From Mycoplasma sp. CAG:877 (GTDB lineage Bacteria > Bacillota_I > Bacilli_A > RF39 > UBA660), in NCBI GenBank assembly GCA_000433455.1, contig HF992493.1:81247-111300 (forward strand): a stretch of 30,054 nt of DNA, read 5' to 3'. The notes beneath the pieces were generated by a model. It did no database searches. It saw only the letters and a list, made by a program, of their open reading frames with translations, and was not told where the DNA came from. Made by a program: the position numbers and the translations under genes. Positions 7,575-16,072 of the stretch are shown here, one piece after another (position 1 is the stretch's first letter; each line of letters starts with the position of its first letter).

Positions 7575-9566
7575 ATGAATAGAGATATATTAGAATCTAT
7601 CGTAAGAAAAGCTGCAGAAAGTTCGGGAATACAACTTGATAATGATGAAATTTCTCAAATGGTAGATAGAACTGAACAAAGATTGAATAAGGAATTAACT
7701 GGATATGGAAAGATAGATAGACCATATGAACAATTTTATTCTCCTGATGCTCTTGTAGATAATTTTGAATATGAGCGTCTTGGCTCTTTTGCAATTAAAC
7801 AATGTCTTAAAAATGGTGATAAGGTTGCTTATGAATGTGGGAAGAAAGTGACTTTTAATGAAATGGCCGATAATATAATGAAGTGTGCATCAGCTTTACG
7901 TGATCAAGGTGTTAATTCTGGAGATATTGTTGTAATGGATTGTCTTGCTACTCCAGAAACTATAACTACTTTTTTTGCAATAAATTTATTAGGAGCGGTT
8001 GTTAGACCCATTGATCCTATTAGTAGTGTTGAAACTGTAAAGAAAATTATAAATGAATCTGATTCTAAAATGATTATAACAATCAGTCCAAAGTATTGTG
8101 AATTAAAACAATTGTTTGGTGTTACGCCATTAAAGAAAATGGTTTGTTTACCAATAAGTGAAAATGTATTTTTCTTGAAGAAAAAAGATAAGATAAAATT
8201 AAAGTTTGCTGAGACTTTATCAGATTCTTTTATTAAGTTATCTGGTAGTGATAAATGTATTTTATGGGAAAGATTAATGGCTCCATACTCAGATTTTGAA
8301 ACTTCTATTAATGATTTACAAGTTCCATTTGATTCTAATGCTTGGGCAGCAATTTTTTCTACATCTGGTTCTACTGGAGAACCAAGAGGTGTTGTTATTA
8401 CTAATGAAAATTTACTTTCATCAGTATATAAACAGAATGCCGCTCAATTTGATATAGATTCTTCTGATACGTTGTTTAATCCGATGCCAACTCATAGTTC
8501 ATATTTCTGGAACGATATTTTGTTAGCAATGTTATATGGAGTAACAACTACTTTAAGTCCAGTATTTGATGCTGAACTTAGTTCTGAACAAATTATAAAG
8601 TCAAATTGTTCCATTGTTTTGTCTGGCCCAATTTTAATCGATAAATTATGTGATTATGTAATAGATAAAAATGTAAAAAATCTTAAGGTTGATTTATCAA
8701 AGATTAGACATTTGATTTCTGGTGGTGATCTTTTACTACTAGATACTGAAAGAAAAGGAAATTCTATTTTGAAATCAAAAGGTTCAACTGCCGTTGTAGA
8801 AAATGCTCTTGGTACTTCTGAACTTTCAGGACCAGCAATGATTCCTAATGGTGTTATGAGAGATAAAACTTCTTATAGAGAAGGTTCAGTTGGGCTTGTC
8901 CTTCCTGGTAATGTAGTTTCGATTTTCAAGTATGATGAGGATGGCTCTGAAAGGGACATTTTGGAAGAAAAATATAATGATGGACTTTTATATTATGAAA
9001 TTGGTGAAATATGCTTTAGTTGTGATAATCCTACTTTATTTTCTGAATATTACAATAATCAAGCAGCTACGGATGCGGTTAAAATTATGCATACAGATGG
9101 TACTTGGTGGTATCATACTGGGGATTTGGGTTATATGGAACCAACTGGTCATATGTTTTGTACTGGTAGAAAATCTGGTTTGATAGTTAGAGATGGTCAT
9201 AAAATTTGGGCAAAAAAAATAGAAAAAGTTGTAAAAGACATTGATGGAGTTGATGATTGCGCGGTAATTGGTGTACCAGATGACCGTGATAAAGAAGTTC
9301 CGGCATGTTTTGTCTCTTTTAGAGAGGATTGTGGTGTTGAACAAAAAGAAAAGGTAAAAACTGTTATTCAATCTAGTGTTATGTCGGCGCTTGATGAAAA
9401 ACATGTTCCAAAATATATAGATGAACTTGATGTAATTCCACGAAATTTGATGATGAAAGTTAAGGTTGGGGAGTTAAAAAGGATTTTTGATAATGAACAT
9501 AATCATATTTCTGATAACATGCCTCCTTATACTAAAGTTAAAAATACAACGAATCAAAATGTTTAA
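7575..9566 (+). CDS. ANL-superfamily AMP-forming acid ligase (acyl-CoA synthetase-like)
   Basis: Adenylates a carboxylic acid with ATP and probably transfers it to CoA or a carrier. 663 residues from ATG 7575 (AGAGGGAG 11 bases upstream; the reading frame extends further up but into the promoter). An N-terminal extension of about 75 residues precedes the ligase fold. ANL motifs: P-loop STSGSTGEPRG (262-272), GTSE (about 413-416), YHTGD (513-517), GRKSGLIVRDGHKI (531-544) and PRNLMMKVKVGEL near 622-634, which contains candidate catalytic lysines but lacks the usual Gly before the Lys. There is no carrier domain and no acyl-carrier gene alongside. It is a single transcription unit with its own promoter and terminator. 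Substrate unknown; a fatty or aromatic acid are both possible. Confidence 0.85.
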   Translation: MNRDILESIVRKAAESSGIQLDNDEISQMVDRTEQRLNKELTGYGKIDRPYEQFYSPDALVDNFEYERLGSFAIKQCLKNGDKVAYECGKKVTFNEMADNIMKCASALRDQGVNSGDIVVMDCLATPETITTFFAINLLGAVVRPIDPISSVETVKKIINESDSKMIITISPKYCELKQLFGVTPLKKMVCLPISENVFFLKKKDKIKLKFAETLSDSFIKLSGSDKCILWERLMAPYSDFETSINDLQVPFDSNAWAAIFSTSGSTGEPRGVVITNENLLSSVYKQNAAQFDIDSSDTLFNPMPTHSSYFWNDILLAMLYGVTTTLSPVFDAELSSEQIIKSNCSIVLSGPILIDKLCDYVIDKNVKNLKVDLSKIRHLISGGDLLLLDTERKGNSILKSKGSTAVVENALGTSELSGPAMIPNGVMRDKTSYREGSVGLVLPGNVVSIFKYDEDGSERDILEEKYNDGLLYYEIGEICFSCDNPTLFSEYYNNQAATDAVKIMHTDGTWWYHTGDLGYMEPTGHMFCTGRKSGLIVRDGHKIWAKKIEKVVKDIDGVDDCAVIGVPDDRDKEVPACFVSFREDCGVEQKEKVKTVIQSSVMSALDEKHVPKYIDELDVIPRNLMMKVKVGELKRIFDNEHNHISDNMPPYTKVKNTTNQNV

Positions 9567-9575
9567 TGCGATGTT

Positions 9576-9607
9576 AAAGATATACATTTTTATGTATATC
9601 TTTTTTT
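9576..9607 (+). terminator. Rho-independent terminator of the ligase gene
   Basis: A perfect 12-base stem, AAAGATATACAT (9576-9587) with ATGTATATCTTT (9592-9603), loop TTTT, followed by a T-run to 9607. It starts 10 bases after the stop codon. Confidence 0.9.
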
Positions 9608-9624
9608 AGAAGAGAAAGTAATAA

Positions 9625-9653
9625 TTTACACAATTTTTAAAATATGTTACAAT
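9625..9653 (+). promoter_or_regulatory. Promoter for the hybrid histidine kinase
   Basis: TTTACA (9625-9630), 17-base spacer, TACAAT (9648-9653); five of six matches in each hexamer. Confidence 0.7.
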
Positions 9654-9677
9654 TACTCTAGAATAGAGGGTGTGATA

Positions 9678-11894
9678 ATGGTTAATATCTCTTTTTCAGT
9701 TTGTAGCTTAGTTTTTTCTTTAATTTTATTAGTTGTTTATTTTTCAAAAAAAAGAATAGATAATAAAGAAACAAAAATATTTTCAAAAATATTAATTTGT
9801 ACTTTGCTTGGAGTAATTATAGAAATAATTTGTTATTTTTTTAGAATTAATGATTATGGTTCTGGCGATTTAATTTATATTATTATTAATAAGCTAATTT
9901 TGATTTATTATGTTTGGTGGGGTACTTTGCTGTTGATTTATGTAAATATTATTTCCTCAAAAGAAAAATATAATAAATATTATATAATTTTTTGTTTTCT
10001 GCTATCTTTAGTTGTTTTTGTGTTAAAGTTAGATTTTGTATTAATTAAGAATTTATTGATTCCATCTGGTCTATCTTTAATTTTTGTTTATGGAATGTCA
10101 AGCATTTATATAATGATTGCTGTTATAACAATGCTTACTAATTTTAAAAGAAATTTATTAAAAAAGTATTTTCCATTGTTGGGGTTTGTTTTATTTGGTT
10201 CAATTGCTATGGTAATACAAATTATCAAACCACAATTATTATTGATAACATTTGTACATACAATCATTATTTATTTGATGTATTTCACAATTGAAAATCC
10301 AGATATGCAGATGGTTGAACAGTTGGAAAAGGCAAAGAATGAAGCTGATAGAGCTAATAGGGCTAAGACTGATTTCTTATCTAGTATGTCTCATGAGATT
10401 AGGACTCCTTTAAATGCTATTGTTGGTTTTAGTGATTGTATTGTTAATTCTAATAGTTTAACTGATGCTAAAGAGAATGCTAAGGATATAGTTAATGCTT
10501 CTAAAACATTATTAGAAATTGTTAATGGTATTTTGGATATTTCTAAGATTGAGTCTGGTAAGATGGAACTTGTTTGTATTTCTTATGACTCTAGGGCTGC
10601 TTTTAGAGAAGTTGCTAATTTACTTATTCCTAAAATGGAGGAGAAGGGGCTTAAGTTTTCTTCTTATATAGCTCCTGATGTACCTGCTGTTTTATATGGT
10701 GATGTTAATAATGTAAAGAAGATTATTTCTAATTTATTATCTAACGCTGTTAAGTATACTGATAAGGGATTTATTAGATATGAAGTTAGTTGTGTTAATG
10801 ATGGAGATACATCTCGTTTAGTTATATCAGTAGAAGATTCTGGTAGAGGTATTAAACAAGATGCTGTTAAGAATTTGTTTTCTAAGTTTCAAAGACTTGA
10901 TGAGGATAGAAATACTACTATAGAAGGTACTGGATTAGGTCTTGCAATTACTAAGCAATTAATAGATTTGATGGGTGGACAAATAGCTGTTCATACTGTA
11001 TATGGGTCTGGGTCTAAATTTACAGTTATGATACCACAAAAAATTAGTACAGAAGTTATAAAAATAGAATCTGAAATAGAAAAGCCTAAAGTTATACAAA
11101 AAGATATAGATTTAGCTGCTGCTAAAATATTAATAGTAGATGATAATAACTTAAATTTAAAAGTAGCCTCTAAGTTACTTGAAAAACAAGGTGCTAGTAA
11201 TATTACTTGTGTTAATTCTGGATTTGCTTGTTTAGATAAGATTAGTATGGGTGAAAAATATGATCTTATATTTATGGATGATATGATGCCTAAGATGTCT
11301 GGAAAAGAAACTTTCCTTAAATTAAAGGCAATTTCGGGATTTATTACTCCAGTAGTAGCTTTAACAGCAAATGCTATTTCTGGATCTAAGGAAGAATATT
11401 TGAAAGTTGGTTTTAGTGATTACTTGGCTAAGCCAATAGAAAAAAGTGAATTAGCTAGAGTACTTGGTTCAGTATTAAAAGAGAAAGAAGAAGTAGTATC
11501 TACTGTTACTGTTGTTGATAATAAAGAGTTAGATGAAAAAGCTGAAACTAAAGAAGAATATTTACGAAGAAATGGTGTAAATGTAGATAAAGCTTTAGAG
11601 TTACTTGGAGATATGAATATGTATGAAGTTACATTGAAAGACTTCTTAAATTCAATTGATAAGAAATGGGAAAATATAAAGAAATATAAAGAAGAAGGCG
11701 ACTTGGCTAATTATTCAATAGAAGTACATTCATTGAAAAGTGATTGTAAGTACTTAGGTTTTACTAAGTTAGCTAATATTAGTTTTTTACATGAATTAAA
11801 AAGTAAAGATGGGGATAAGGAATATATAGATAAACATTTTAGTGATTTGGAAGATGCTTATAATGTTGCAATTAAAATTATGAAGGGAGTGTAA
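9678..11894 (+). CDS. Hybrid sensor histidine kinase (membrane sensor, HisKA-HATPase, receiver, Hpt)
   Basis: 738 residues. ATG 9678 is preferred to GTG 9672 because AGAGGG (9665-9670) is then 7 bases away. The N-terminal region (1-205) is a multi-helix membrane sensor with about six to seven hydrophobic segments and no recognisable ligand domain. Then come HisKA with the H-box SHEIRTPLN (phospho-His239), the N-box SNLLSNAVKYT, G-boxes DSGRGI and GTGLGLAI, a receiver domain (about 482-600, phospho-Asp534 in FMDDMMP, Lys in LAKPIE) and a C-terminal Hpt domain with phospho-His684 (VHSLKSDCKYLG). All phosphorelay residues are present. No response regulator gene adjoins it, so the Hpt output must go to a regulator encoded elsewhere. 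It is monocistronic. Confidence 0.92.
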   Translation: MVNISFSVCSLVFSLILLVVYFSKKRIDNKETKIFSKILICTLLGVIIEIICYFFRINDYGSGDLIYIIINKLILIYYVWWGTLLLIYVNIISSKEKYNKYYIIFCFLLSLVVFVLKLDFVLIKNLLIPSGLSLIFVYGMSSIYIMIAVITMLTNFKRNLLKKYFPLLGFVLFGSIAMVIQIIKPQLLLITFVHTIIIYLMYFTIENPDMQMVEQLEKAKNEADRANRAKTDFLSSMSHEIRTPLNAIVGFSDCIVNSNSLTDAKENAKDIVNASKTLLEIVNGILDISKIESGKMELVCISYDSRAAFREVANLLIPKMEEKGLKFSSYIAPDVPAVLYGDVNNVKKIISNLLSNAVKYTDKGFIRYEVSCVNDGDTSRLVISVEDSGRGIKQDAVKNLFSKFQRLDEDRNTTIEGTGLGLAITKQLIDLMGGQIAVHTVYGSGSKFTVMIPQKISTEVIKIESEIEKPKVIQKDIDLAAAKILIVDDNNLNLKVASKLLEKQGASNITCVNSGFACLDKISMGEKYDLIFMDDMMPKMSGKETFLKLKAISGFITPVVALTANAISGSKEEYLKVGFSDYLAKPIEKSELARVLGSVLKEKEEVVSTVTVVDNKELDEKAETKEEYLRRNGVNVDKALELLGDMNMYEVTLKDFLNSIDKKWENIKKYKEEGDLANYSIEVHSLKSDCKYLGFTKLANISFLHELKSKDGDKEYIDKHFSDLEDAYNVAIKIMKGV

Positions 11895-11906
11895 ACTCTC
11901 TTTTTT
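11883..11906 (+). terminator. Terminator overlapping the histidine kinase stop codon
   Basis: AAGGGAGT (11883-11890) pairs with ACTCTCTT (11895-11902, one wobble) around GTAA, followed by T to 11906. The TAA stop lies in the loop. Confidence 0.75.
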
Positions 11907-11923
11907 CTTTTGTTAGTTTGAGT

Positions 11924-11929
11924 TATAAT
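11924..11929 (+). promoter_or_regulatory. Candidate -10 element for tex
   Basis: TATAAT (11924-11929) stands 32 bases before the tex start. The -35 position is an undistinguished T-run, so this is a weak call based on the -10 and its position after a terminator. Confidence 0.35.
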
Positions 11930-11961
11930 TAAAATATACTATTTGAAAGAGGTTAGACATA

Positions 11962-14118
11962 ATGAATGAAATGATTATTAATGAGATTGCTAATGACTTG
12001 GGAGTTAGTACTAAACAAGTTATAGTGGTGTTAGAATTACTTAGTGAGGGTAATACTATACCTTTTATAGCAAGGTATAGAAAAGAGGCTACTGGGGCTT
12101 TAGATGAAGAGGAAATCAGAAAAATTAATGAGGTTTATGAGTATCAAGTTAATTTATTAAAACGTAAAGAAGATGTTATACGTTTAATAGATGAGAAGGG
12201 ACTTCTTACTGATGAGTTAAGAGATTCTATTTTGAAATGTAGTAAGTTAGTAGAAGTTGAGGATTTATATAGACCATATAAAGAAAAGAAAAAGACTAAG
12301 GCAACTGAGGCTATTGCTTTAGGACTTGAACCTTTGGCAAAGATGATTATGAGTTTTCCTATAAATGGTACTTTGGAAGACTTAGCTAGTAAGTTTGTAA
12401 AAGATGATTTATCAGCAGAGAAGTGTATTGAAGGCTCTAAATATATTATTGCAGAATGGATTAGTGATAATGCTAGTTATCGTAAATGGATACGTAGTTA
12501 TTTTTATAAGAATGGTATTATTAGTTCTACTAAGAAGAAGGGTGAAGATATAGATAGTGCTAAAACATATGAGATGTATTATTCTTATCAAGAACCAGTT
12601 AAATATATTAAGCCCCATAGAATACTTGCTTTAAATAGAGGAGAAAATGAAAAGGTACTTAGTGTTAGTATTGATATAGATAAAGAAGGAGTTTTATCTT
12701 ATTTAGAGAAGAAACTTATTAAAAATGATAAGTCTTTTGTAGTTGATACTGTAAAAGAGGCTATACTTGATTCTTATAAGAGATTAATTGAACCTTCTAT
12801 TGAAAGAGAGATTAGAAGTGATTTAACTGAGGTAGGAGAAGAGGCTGCTATTGATAATTTTGGAAAGAATTTAGAGGCTTTACTTTTAACTCCGCCTATG
12901 AAGGAAAGAGTTGTTTTAGCATTTGATCCGGGTTTTGTTAATGGATGTAAACTAGCTGTTGTTGATAAGAATGGAAAGTATTTGGATTCGACTGTTATTA
13001 AACCATTTTTAAATGGTAATACAGAAGAGAGAGTTCGTTTATCTAAAGAGGTTGTAGTACAACTTATAAAGAGATATAATGTATCAATTATTGCGATTGG
13101 TAATGGTACGGCTTCACGTGAGTCTGAAAAGTTTTGTGCTGATATGATTAAGGAATATAATTTAGATTGTAAGTATGTAATTGTATCTGAAGCTGGTGCT
13201 TCTATTTATAGTGCTTCACCTATTGCGATAGAGGAGTTTCCTGATTTAGCAGTTGAGAAGAGAAGTGCAGTTAGTATAGGTAGAAGACTTCAAGATCCTT
13301 TGGCCGAACTTGTAAAGATTCCACCAGATGGTATTGGAGTTGGGTTGTATCAACATGATGTTTCACAGAAAAAATTATCTAGTTCATTAGACTTTATAGT
13401 TGAGAAATGTGTAAATAGTGTTGGAGTTAATATTAACACGGCATCTCCTTCATTATTGAAATATGTATCTGGTATTACGAAGAAGGCAATTGAAAAGATA
13501 ATTGAGTATCGTGAAAAAATTGGTAAAATTACTTCTAGAGATGAGATAAGAAAGAAAAAATTATTATCCGACAAGGCTTATGAACAAGCAATTGGTTTTT
13601 TAAGAGTAGTTGATGGAGATAATATTTTAGATTCAACAGCAATTCATCCAGAAAGTTATGATGTTGCATTAAAGATACTAAGTGATTTAGGTTGTAGTAT
13701 GGATATGATTGGTAAGAATGAGTTAATTAAGAAAATTGATAGTATTAATTTAGAAGAATATAAAGATAAGATAGGTACTGATATTTATACTTTAGAAGAT
13801 GTTATTGCGTCTTTAAAGAAACCTAATCTAGATCCTAGAGATGAAATGCCACAACCATTACTTAAGAGTGATGTTTTAGATATTAAAGATTTATCTATTG
13901 GTATGAAGTTACAAGGTACTGTTAGAAATGTAGTTGACTTTGGAGCGTTTATAGATATTGGACTTCATAATGATGGACTTGCTCATATTTCTAAACTTAC
14001 AACTAAGTATATTAAACATCCTAGTGAAGTAGTTAGTGTTGGAGATATAGTTGATTGTTATGTGGATGATATTTCATTAGAAAAAGGTAAAGTTAGTTTA
14101 AGTTTATTACCTAGATAA
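11962..14118 (+). CDS. tex: Tex-family S1 RNA-binding protein (transcription accessory protein)
   Basis: 718 residues, the normal Tex length. Order of parts: Tex N-terminal helical domain (about 1-190, starting with IANDLGVSTKQV and PFIARYRKEATGALDEE), a YqgF/RNase H-like domain from about 314 (VLAFDPGFVNGCKLAVVD), helix-hairpin-helix motifs (about 480-560, VGVNINTASPSLL is the typical start), and a C-terminal S1 domain (about 645-715, LQGTVRNVVDFGAFIDIG). Tex binds nucleic acid and affects transcription and stress or virulence phenotypes in several bacteria; its exact reaction is unsettled. It is a single gene with AGAGG as ribosome binding site and its own terminator. Confidence 0.95.
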   Translation: MNEMIINEIANDLGVSTKQVIVVLELLSEGNTIPFIARYRKEATGALDEEEIRKINEVYEYQVNLLKRKEDVIRLIDEKGLLTDELRDSILKCSKLVEVEDLYRPYKEKKKTKATEAIALGLEPLAKMIMSFPINGTLEDLASKFVKDDLSAEKCIEGSKYIIAEWISDNASYRKWIRSYFYKNGIISSTKKKGEDIDSAKTYEMYYSYQEPVKYIKPHRILALNRGENEKVLSVSIDIDKEGVLSYLEKKLIKNDKSFVVDTVKEAILDSYKRLIEPSIEREIRSDLTEVGEEAAIDNFGKNLEALLLTPPMKERVVLAFDPGFVNGCKLAVVDKNGKYLDSTVIKPFLNGNTEERVRLSKEVVVQLIKRYNVSIIAIGNGTASRESEKFCADMIKEYNLDCKYVIVSEAGASIYSASPIAIEEFPDLAVEKRSAVSIGRRLQDPLAELVKIPPDGIGVGLYQHDVSQKKLSSSLDFIVEKCVNSVGVNINTASPSLLKYVSGITKKAIEKIIEYREKIGKITSRDEIRKKKLLSDKAYEQAIGFLRVVDGDNILDSTAIHPESYDVALKILSDLGCSMDMIGKNELIKKIDSINLEEYKDKIGTDIYTLEDVIASLKKPNLDPRDEMPQPLLKSDVLDIKDLSIGMKLQGTVRNVVDFGAFIDIGLHNDGLAHISKLTTKYIKHPSEVVSVGDIVDCYVDDISLEKGKVSLSLLPR

Positions 14119-14146
14119 AAATATGTATTTGTATACATATTTTTTT
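14118..14146 (+). terminator. Terminator of tex
   Basis: A perfect 11-base A/T-rich stem (14118-14128 with 14133-14143), four-base loop, and a T-run to 14146. The loop and 3' arm also supply the -35 of the next promoter. Confidence 0.8.
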
Positions 14147-14156
14147 ATGATATAAT
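14129..14156 (+). promoter_or_regulatory. Promoter for the pilin-like gene, overlapping the tex terminator
   Basis: TTGTAT (14129-14134), 16-base spacer, TATAAT (14151-14156) with extended -10 TGa. The -35 lies in the terminator loop, so terminator and promoter share DNA. Confidence 0.6.
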
Positions 14157-14180
14157 TAGTTTAAGATAGAGGTTGGTTTT

Positions 14181-15311
14181 ATGAGAAAAGTAAATAATAG
14201 GGGTTTTACTTTGGTTGAACTTTTAGTAACTATAACTATTATGGGAATTATAACTATGTTGGCATTACCAGAAGTGCAACAATTACAAAGTAAAAATAGG
14301 AATAAGAAATTTCTTACTTATGGGGATTCGTTAATTGCTTCTGCTAAATTATATGTGGATTCTAATAGTGTTGACTTATTTGGATATTCTACGTCAGGTT
14401 GTGCAGATATTTCTTATGAGGAATTGAAGGTTAAGGTATTGGCAAAAGATTATATGACTGATAATATTTCTTGTGCTGATCCACAGACTTATGTTCATGT
14501 AGAGAGAAAGAATGGTGTTGACTCTTATAAAGTTTTTTTGAAATGTAGTGGAAATGGTAGAGTTAGATATCAGTCTGAAAATCCAATTACTTGTACTGGG
14601 GGAGGGTCTAGCGATCCTACTGGTAGTTTTACGGCTACTGTTACAGGTACACCAGAGAGTTCATGGTTAAGAGAAAGGGAAGTTAAAATTAAGCTTACAT
14701 CTACTGAAGGATTTGCAGCTGGTACTATGATGACTTATTATCTTTCAACTGATGCGGCTGGTAGTTCACAAGTAGCCGGTACATCAAGCGCTGTTTCATT
14801 TGGAAATGTAGCTGGAGTTAAAGAGTTAGAAAAGACTATAAATGTTCAAGGTGTTTCTGGAAGACTATATTTTATATTAAAACCATTACGTGTTGTTGAT
14901 ATAAAGGGAGCATCTTATACTGATAATGTAGTATCTAATCAAATGTTATTTGATAATAATCCACCTAAGTTAAAGTCAGCTGAGCAAGTTATGTTGAAAC
15001 ATGGACTTATTAAATATCAACATGTAAAAGTTGATTTTGAAGAAAACGAATCTGGTACTGTAAAGTGGACTTATCATTATCCTGATGATAGTAATGTTGA
15101 AAAGGAATATAGATTTGGTGCGATAACTTATTTAGCAAATACATGGTGTCAAAATGATTCTGGTAGTAAGAGTAGTACATGTAATAATGAATATCATTGG
15201 ATGTATACTTCACCATTTACGATAAAAGCAACTAATAAGAGAGTAATAATTAGAGCCTATGATGCAGTTGGTAATGTTGGAGCGATTGAGACATATGTTA
15301 CAATTAAATAG
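14181..15311 (+). CDS. Type IV pilin-like protein with large exported C-terminal domain
   Basis: 376 residues. The N-terminus is a class III (prepilin) signal: basic leader, then GFTLVELL (residues 8-15) with cleavage expected after Gly8 and the usual Glu5 of the mature protein, followed by the hydrophobic helix to about residue 30. The exported part is much larger than a pseudopilin. Residues about 148-250 and 255-376 look like beta-sandwich (Ig-like) repeats; the last ends with IIRAYDAVGNVGAIETYVTI, typical of bacterial Ig-like domains. Six cysteines are visible in the exported part. No prepilin peptidase, assembly ATPase or platform gene is nearby, so the machinery must be elsewhere. It is monocistronic. 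Confidence 0.8.
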   Translation: MRKVNNRGFTLVELLVTITIMGIITMLALPEVQQLQSKNRNKKFLTYGDSLIASAKLYVDSNSVDLFGYSTSGCADISYEELKVKVLAKDYMTDNISCADPQTYVHVERKNGVDSYKVFLKCSGNGRVRYQSENPITCTGGGSSDPTGSFTATVTGTPESSWLREREVKIKLTSTEGFAAGTMMTYYLSTDAAGSSQVAGTSSAVSFGNVAGVKELEKTINVQGVSGRLYFILKPLRVVDIKGASYTDNVVSNQMLFDNNPPKLKSAEQVMLKHGLIKYQHVKVDFEENESGTVKWTYHYPDDSNVEKEYRFGAITYLANTWCQNDSGSKSSTCNNEYHWMYTSPFTIKATNKRVIIRAYDAVGNVGAIETYVTIK

Positions 15312-15312
15312 T

Positions 15313-15340
15313 AAAAGTAGAAGAGTGTTCTTCTACTTTT
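15313..15340. terminator. Bidirectional terminator between convergent genes
   Basis: A perfect 12-base stem: AAAAGTAGAAGA (15313-15324) with TCTTCTACTTTT (15329-15340), four-base loop. T-runs occur on both strands, so it can end both the pilin-like gene and the convergent Crp/Fnr gene, whose stop codon (15333-15335) lies inside the stem. Confidence 0.85.
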
Positions 15341-15959
15341 TAATTATAATAGTGTTTTTATTTCTTTCAATGGTACCTTCTTTTTCTAACTTATTTAATT
15401 CACGCATTAAGTTACTTCTATCAACAACTATATATTCAGCAATAGCTTTGTAAGAAGTAGTTACTTTAAATACTTTGTCTTTATTCATTCTTTGTTTTAA
15501 GAAATAGATGATTTTATCACGGACAGTTTTTTGAGATAAGAGCTCTATTTTTTCATTCTGTTTACGATTATCTTTTATAAGTAAATCGAATAAAGTAACT
15601 ACTAGGTTATTGTGAAAAGGACATCCTTTGTTACAATTTTTTAGGATATTGTAATAGTCAATAAAAATTACTTCAGTTTCATTATTACTAATAATATATA
15701 TTTCATCTTCGGAGTGTTGAAAAAATAAATTAGAAAAAATATCATCTTCTTTTAATTCTCTCATAATAGTAGTGTTACCATTAATATCAGTTTTTATAAT
15801 AGAGGCTTTTCCGTAAGTTATAAAACCAATTTGTTTTTTAGTAGAAAAGTTACTTATTATTAATTGTTTATTTGTGTATACTTTTTTAGAGACATTGACA
15901 CAGTTTGACAAATTTTTTCTAAAGTAGATAATTTTATCTTTTTCAATAGTTTCAATCAT
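15333..15959 (-). CDS. Crp/Fnr-family transcriptional regulator
   Basis: 208 residues: an N-terminal cNMP-binding-type beta-roll (about 10-125), a long dimerisation helix (about 125-145), and a C-terminal winged helix-turn-helix (about 168-195, YKAIAEYIVVDRSNLMRELNKL). The glycine-rich cNMP phosphate-binding motif is not kept, so cAMP is an unlikely ligand. Cys20, Cys109 and Cys113 (NCNKGCPFHNN) could hold a metal or Fe-S cluster, or sense redox state, but this is inference. The gene is divergent from the anaerobic ribonucleotide reductase operon, and a palindrome in the shared gap covers its own -35, suggesting autoregulation and perhaps control of nrdD1. The ribosome binding site is AAGGA on the minus strand (about 15968-15972). 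Confidence 0.87.
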   Translation of the reverse strand: MIETIEKDKIIYFRKNLSNCVNVSKKVYTNKQLIISNFSTKKQIGFITYGKASIIKTDINGNTTIMRELKEDDIFSNLFFQHSEDEIYIISNNETEVIFIDYYNILKNCNKGCPFHNNLVVTLFDLLIKDNRKQNEKIELLSQKTVRDKIIYFLKQRMNKDKVFKVTTSYKAIAEYIVVDRSNLMRELNKLEKEGTIERNKNTIIIKK

Positions 15960-15982
15960 TTTAATCAGTCCTTGTTTTTTTT

Positions 15983-16011
15983 ATTTTAGCAAATTTCTCT
16001 ATTAGTTGCAA
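15983..16011 (-). promoter_or_regulatory. Promoter of the Crp/Fnr gene
   Basis: Reading the minus strand: TTGCAA (-35, 16006-16011), 17-base spacer, TAAAAT (-10, 15983-15988) with an extended -10 TGc. The -35 is inside the palindrome at 16005-16018. Confidence 0.6.
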
Positions 16012-16018
16012 ATGCAAC
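16005..16018. promoter_or_regulatory. Palindromic operator candidate, GTTGCAAATGCAAC
   Basis: Two 6-base half-sites (GTTGCA and TGCAAC) around AA form a 14-base dyad, the size of a Crp/Fnr-type site, though the half-site differs from the E. coli Fnr TTGAT. It sits in the 113-base gap between the divergent regulator and nrdD1 and overlaps the regulator's -35. Confidence 0.5.
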
Positions 16019-16072
16019 AGTTATATTTATTTTATTAGAGTAGAATTTTATACATAGAGTAGGAGAAGTATT

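Noticed and set aside
8932..9183. Plus-strand reading frame inside the AMP-forming ligase (and 15259-15453, 23413-23640)
   Set aside because: They overlap real coding sequence in another frame; no plausible protein features.
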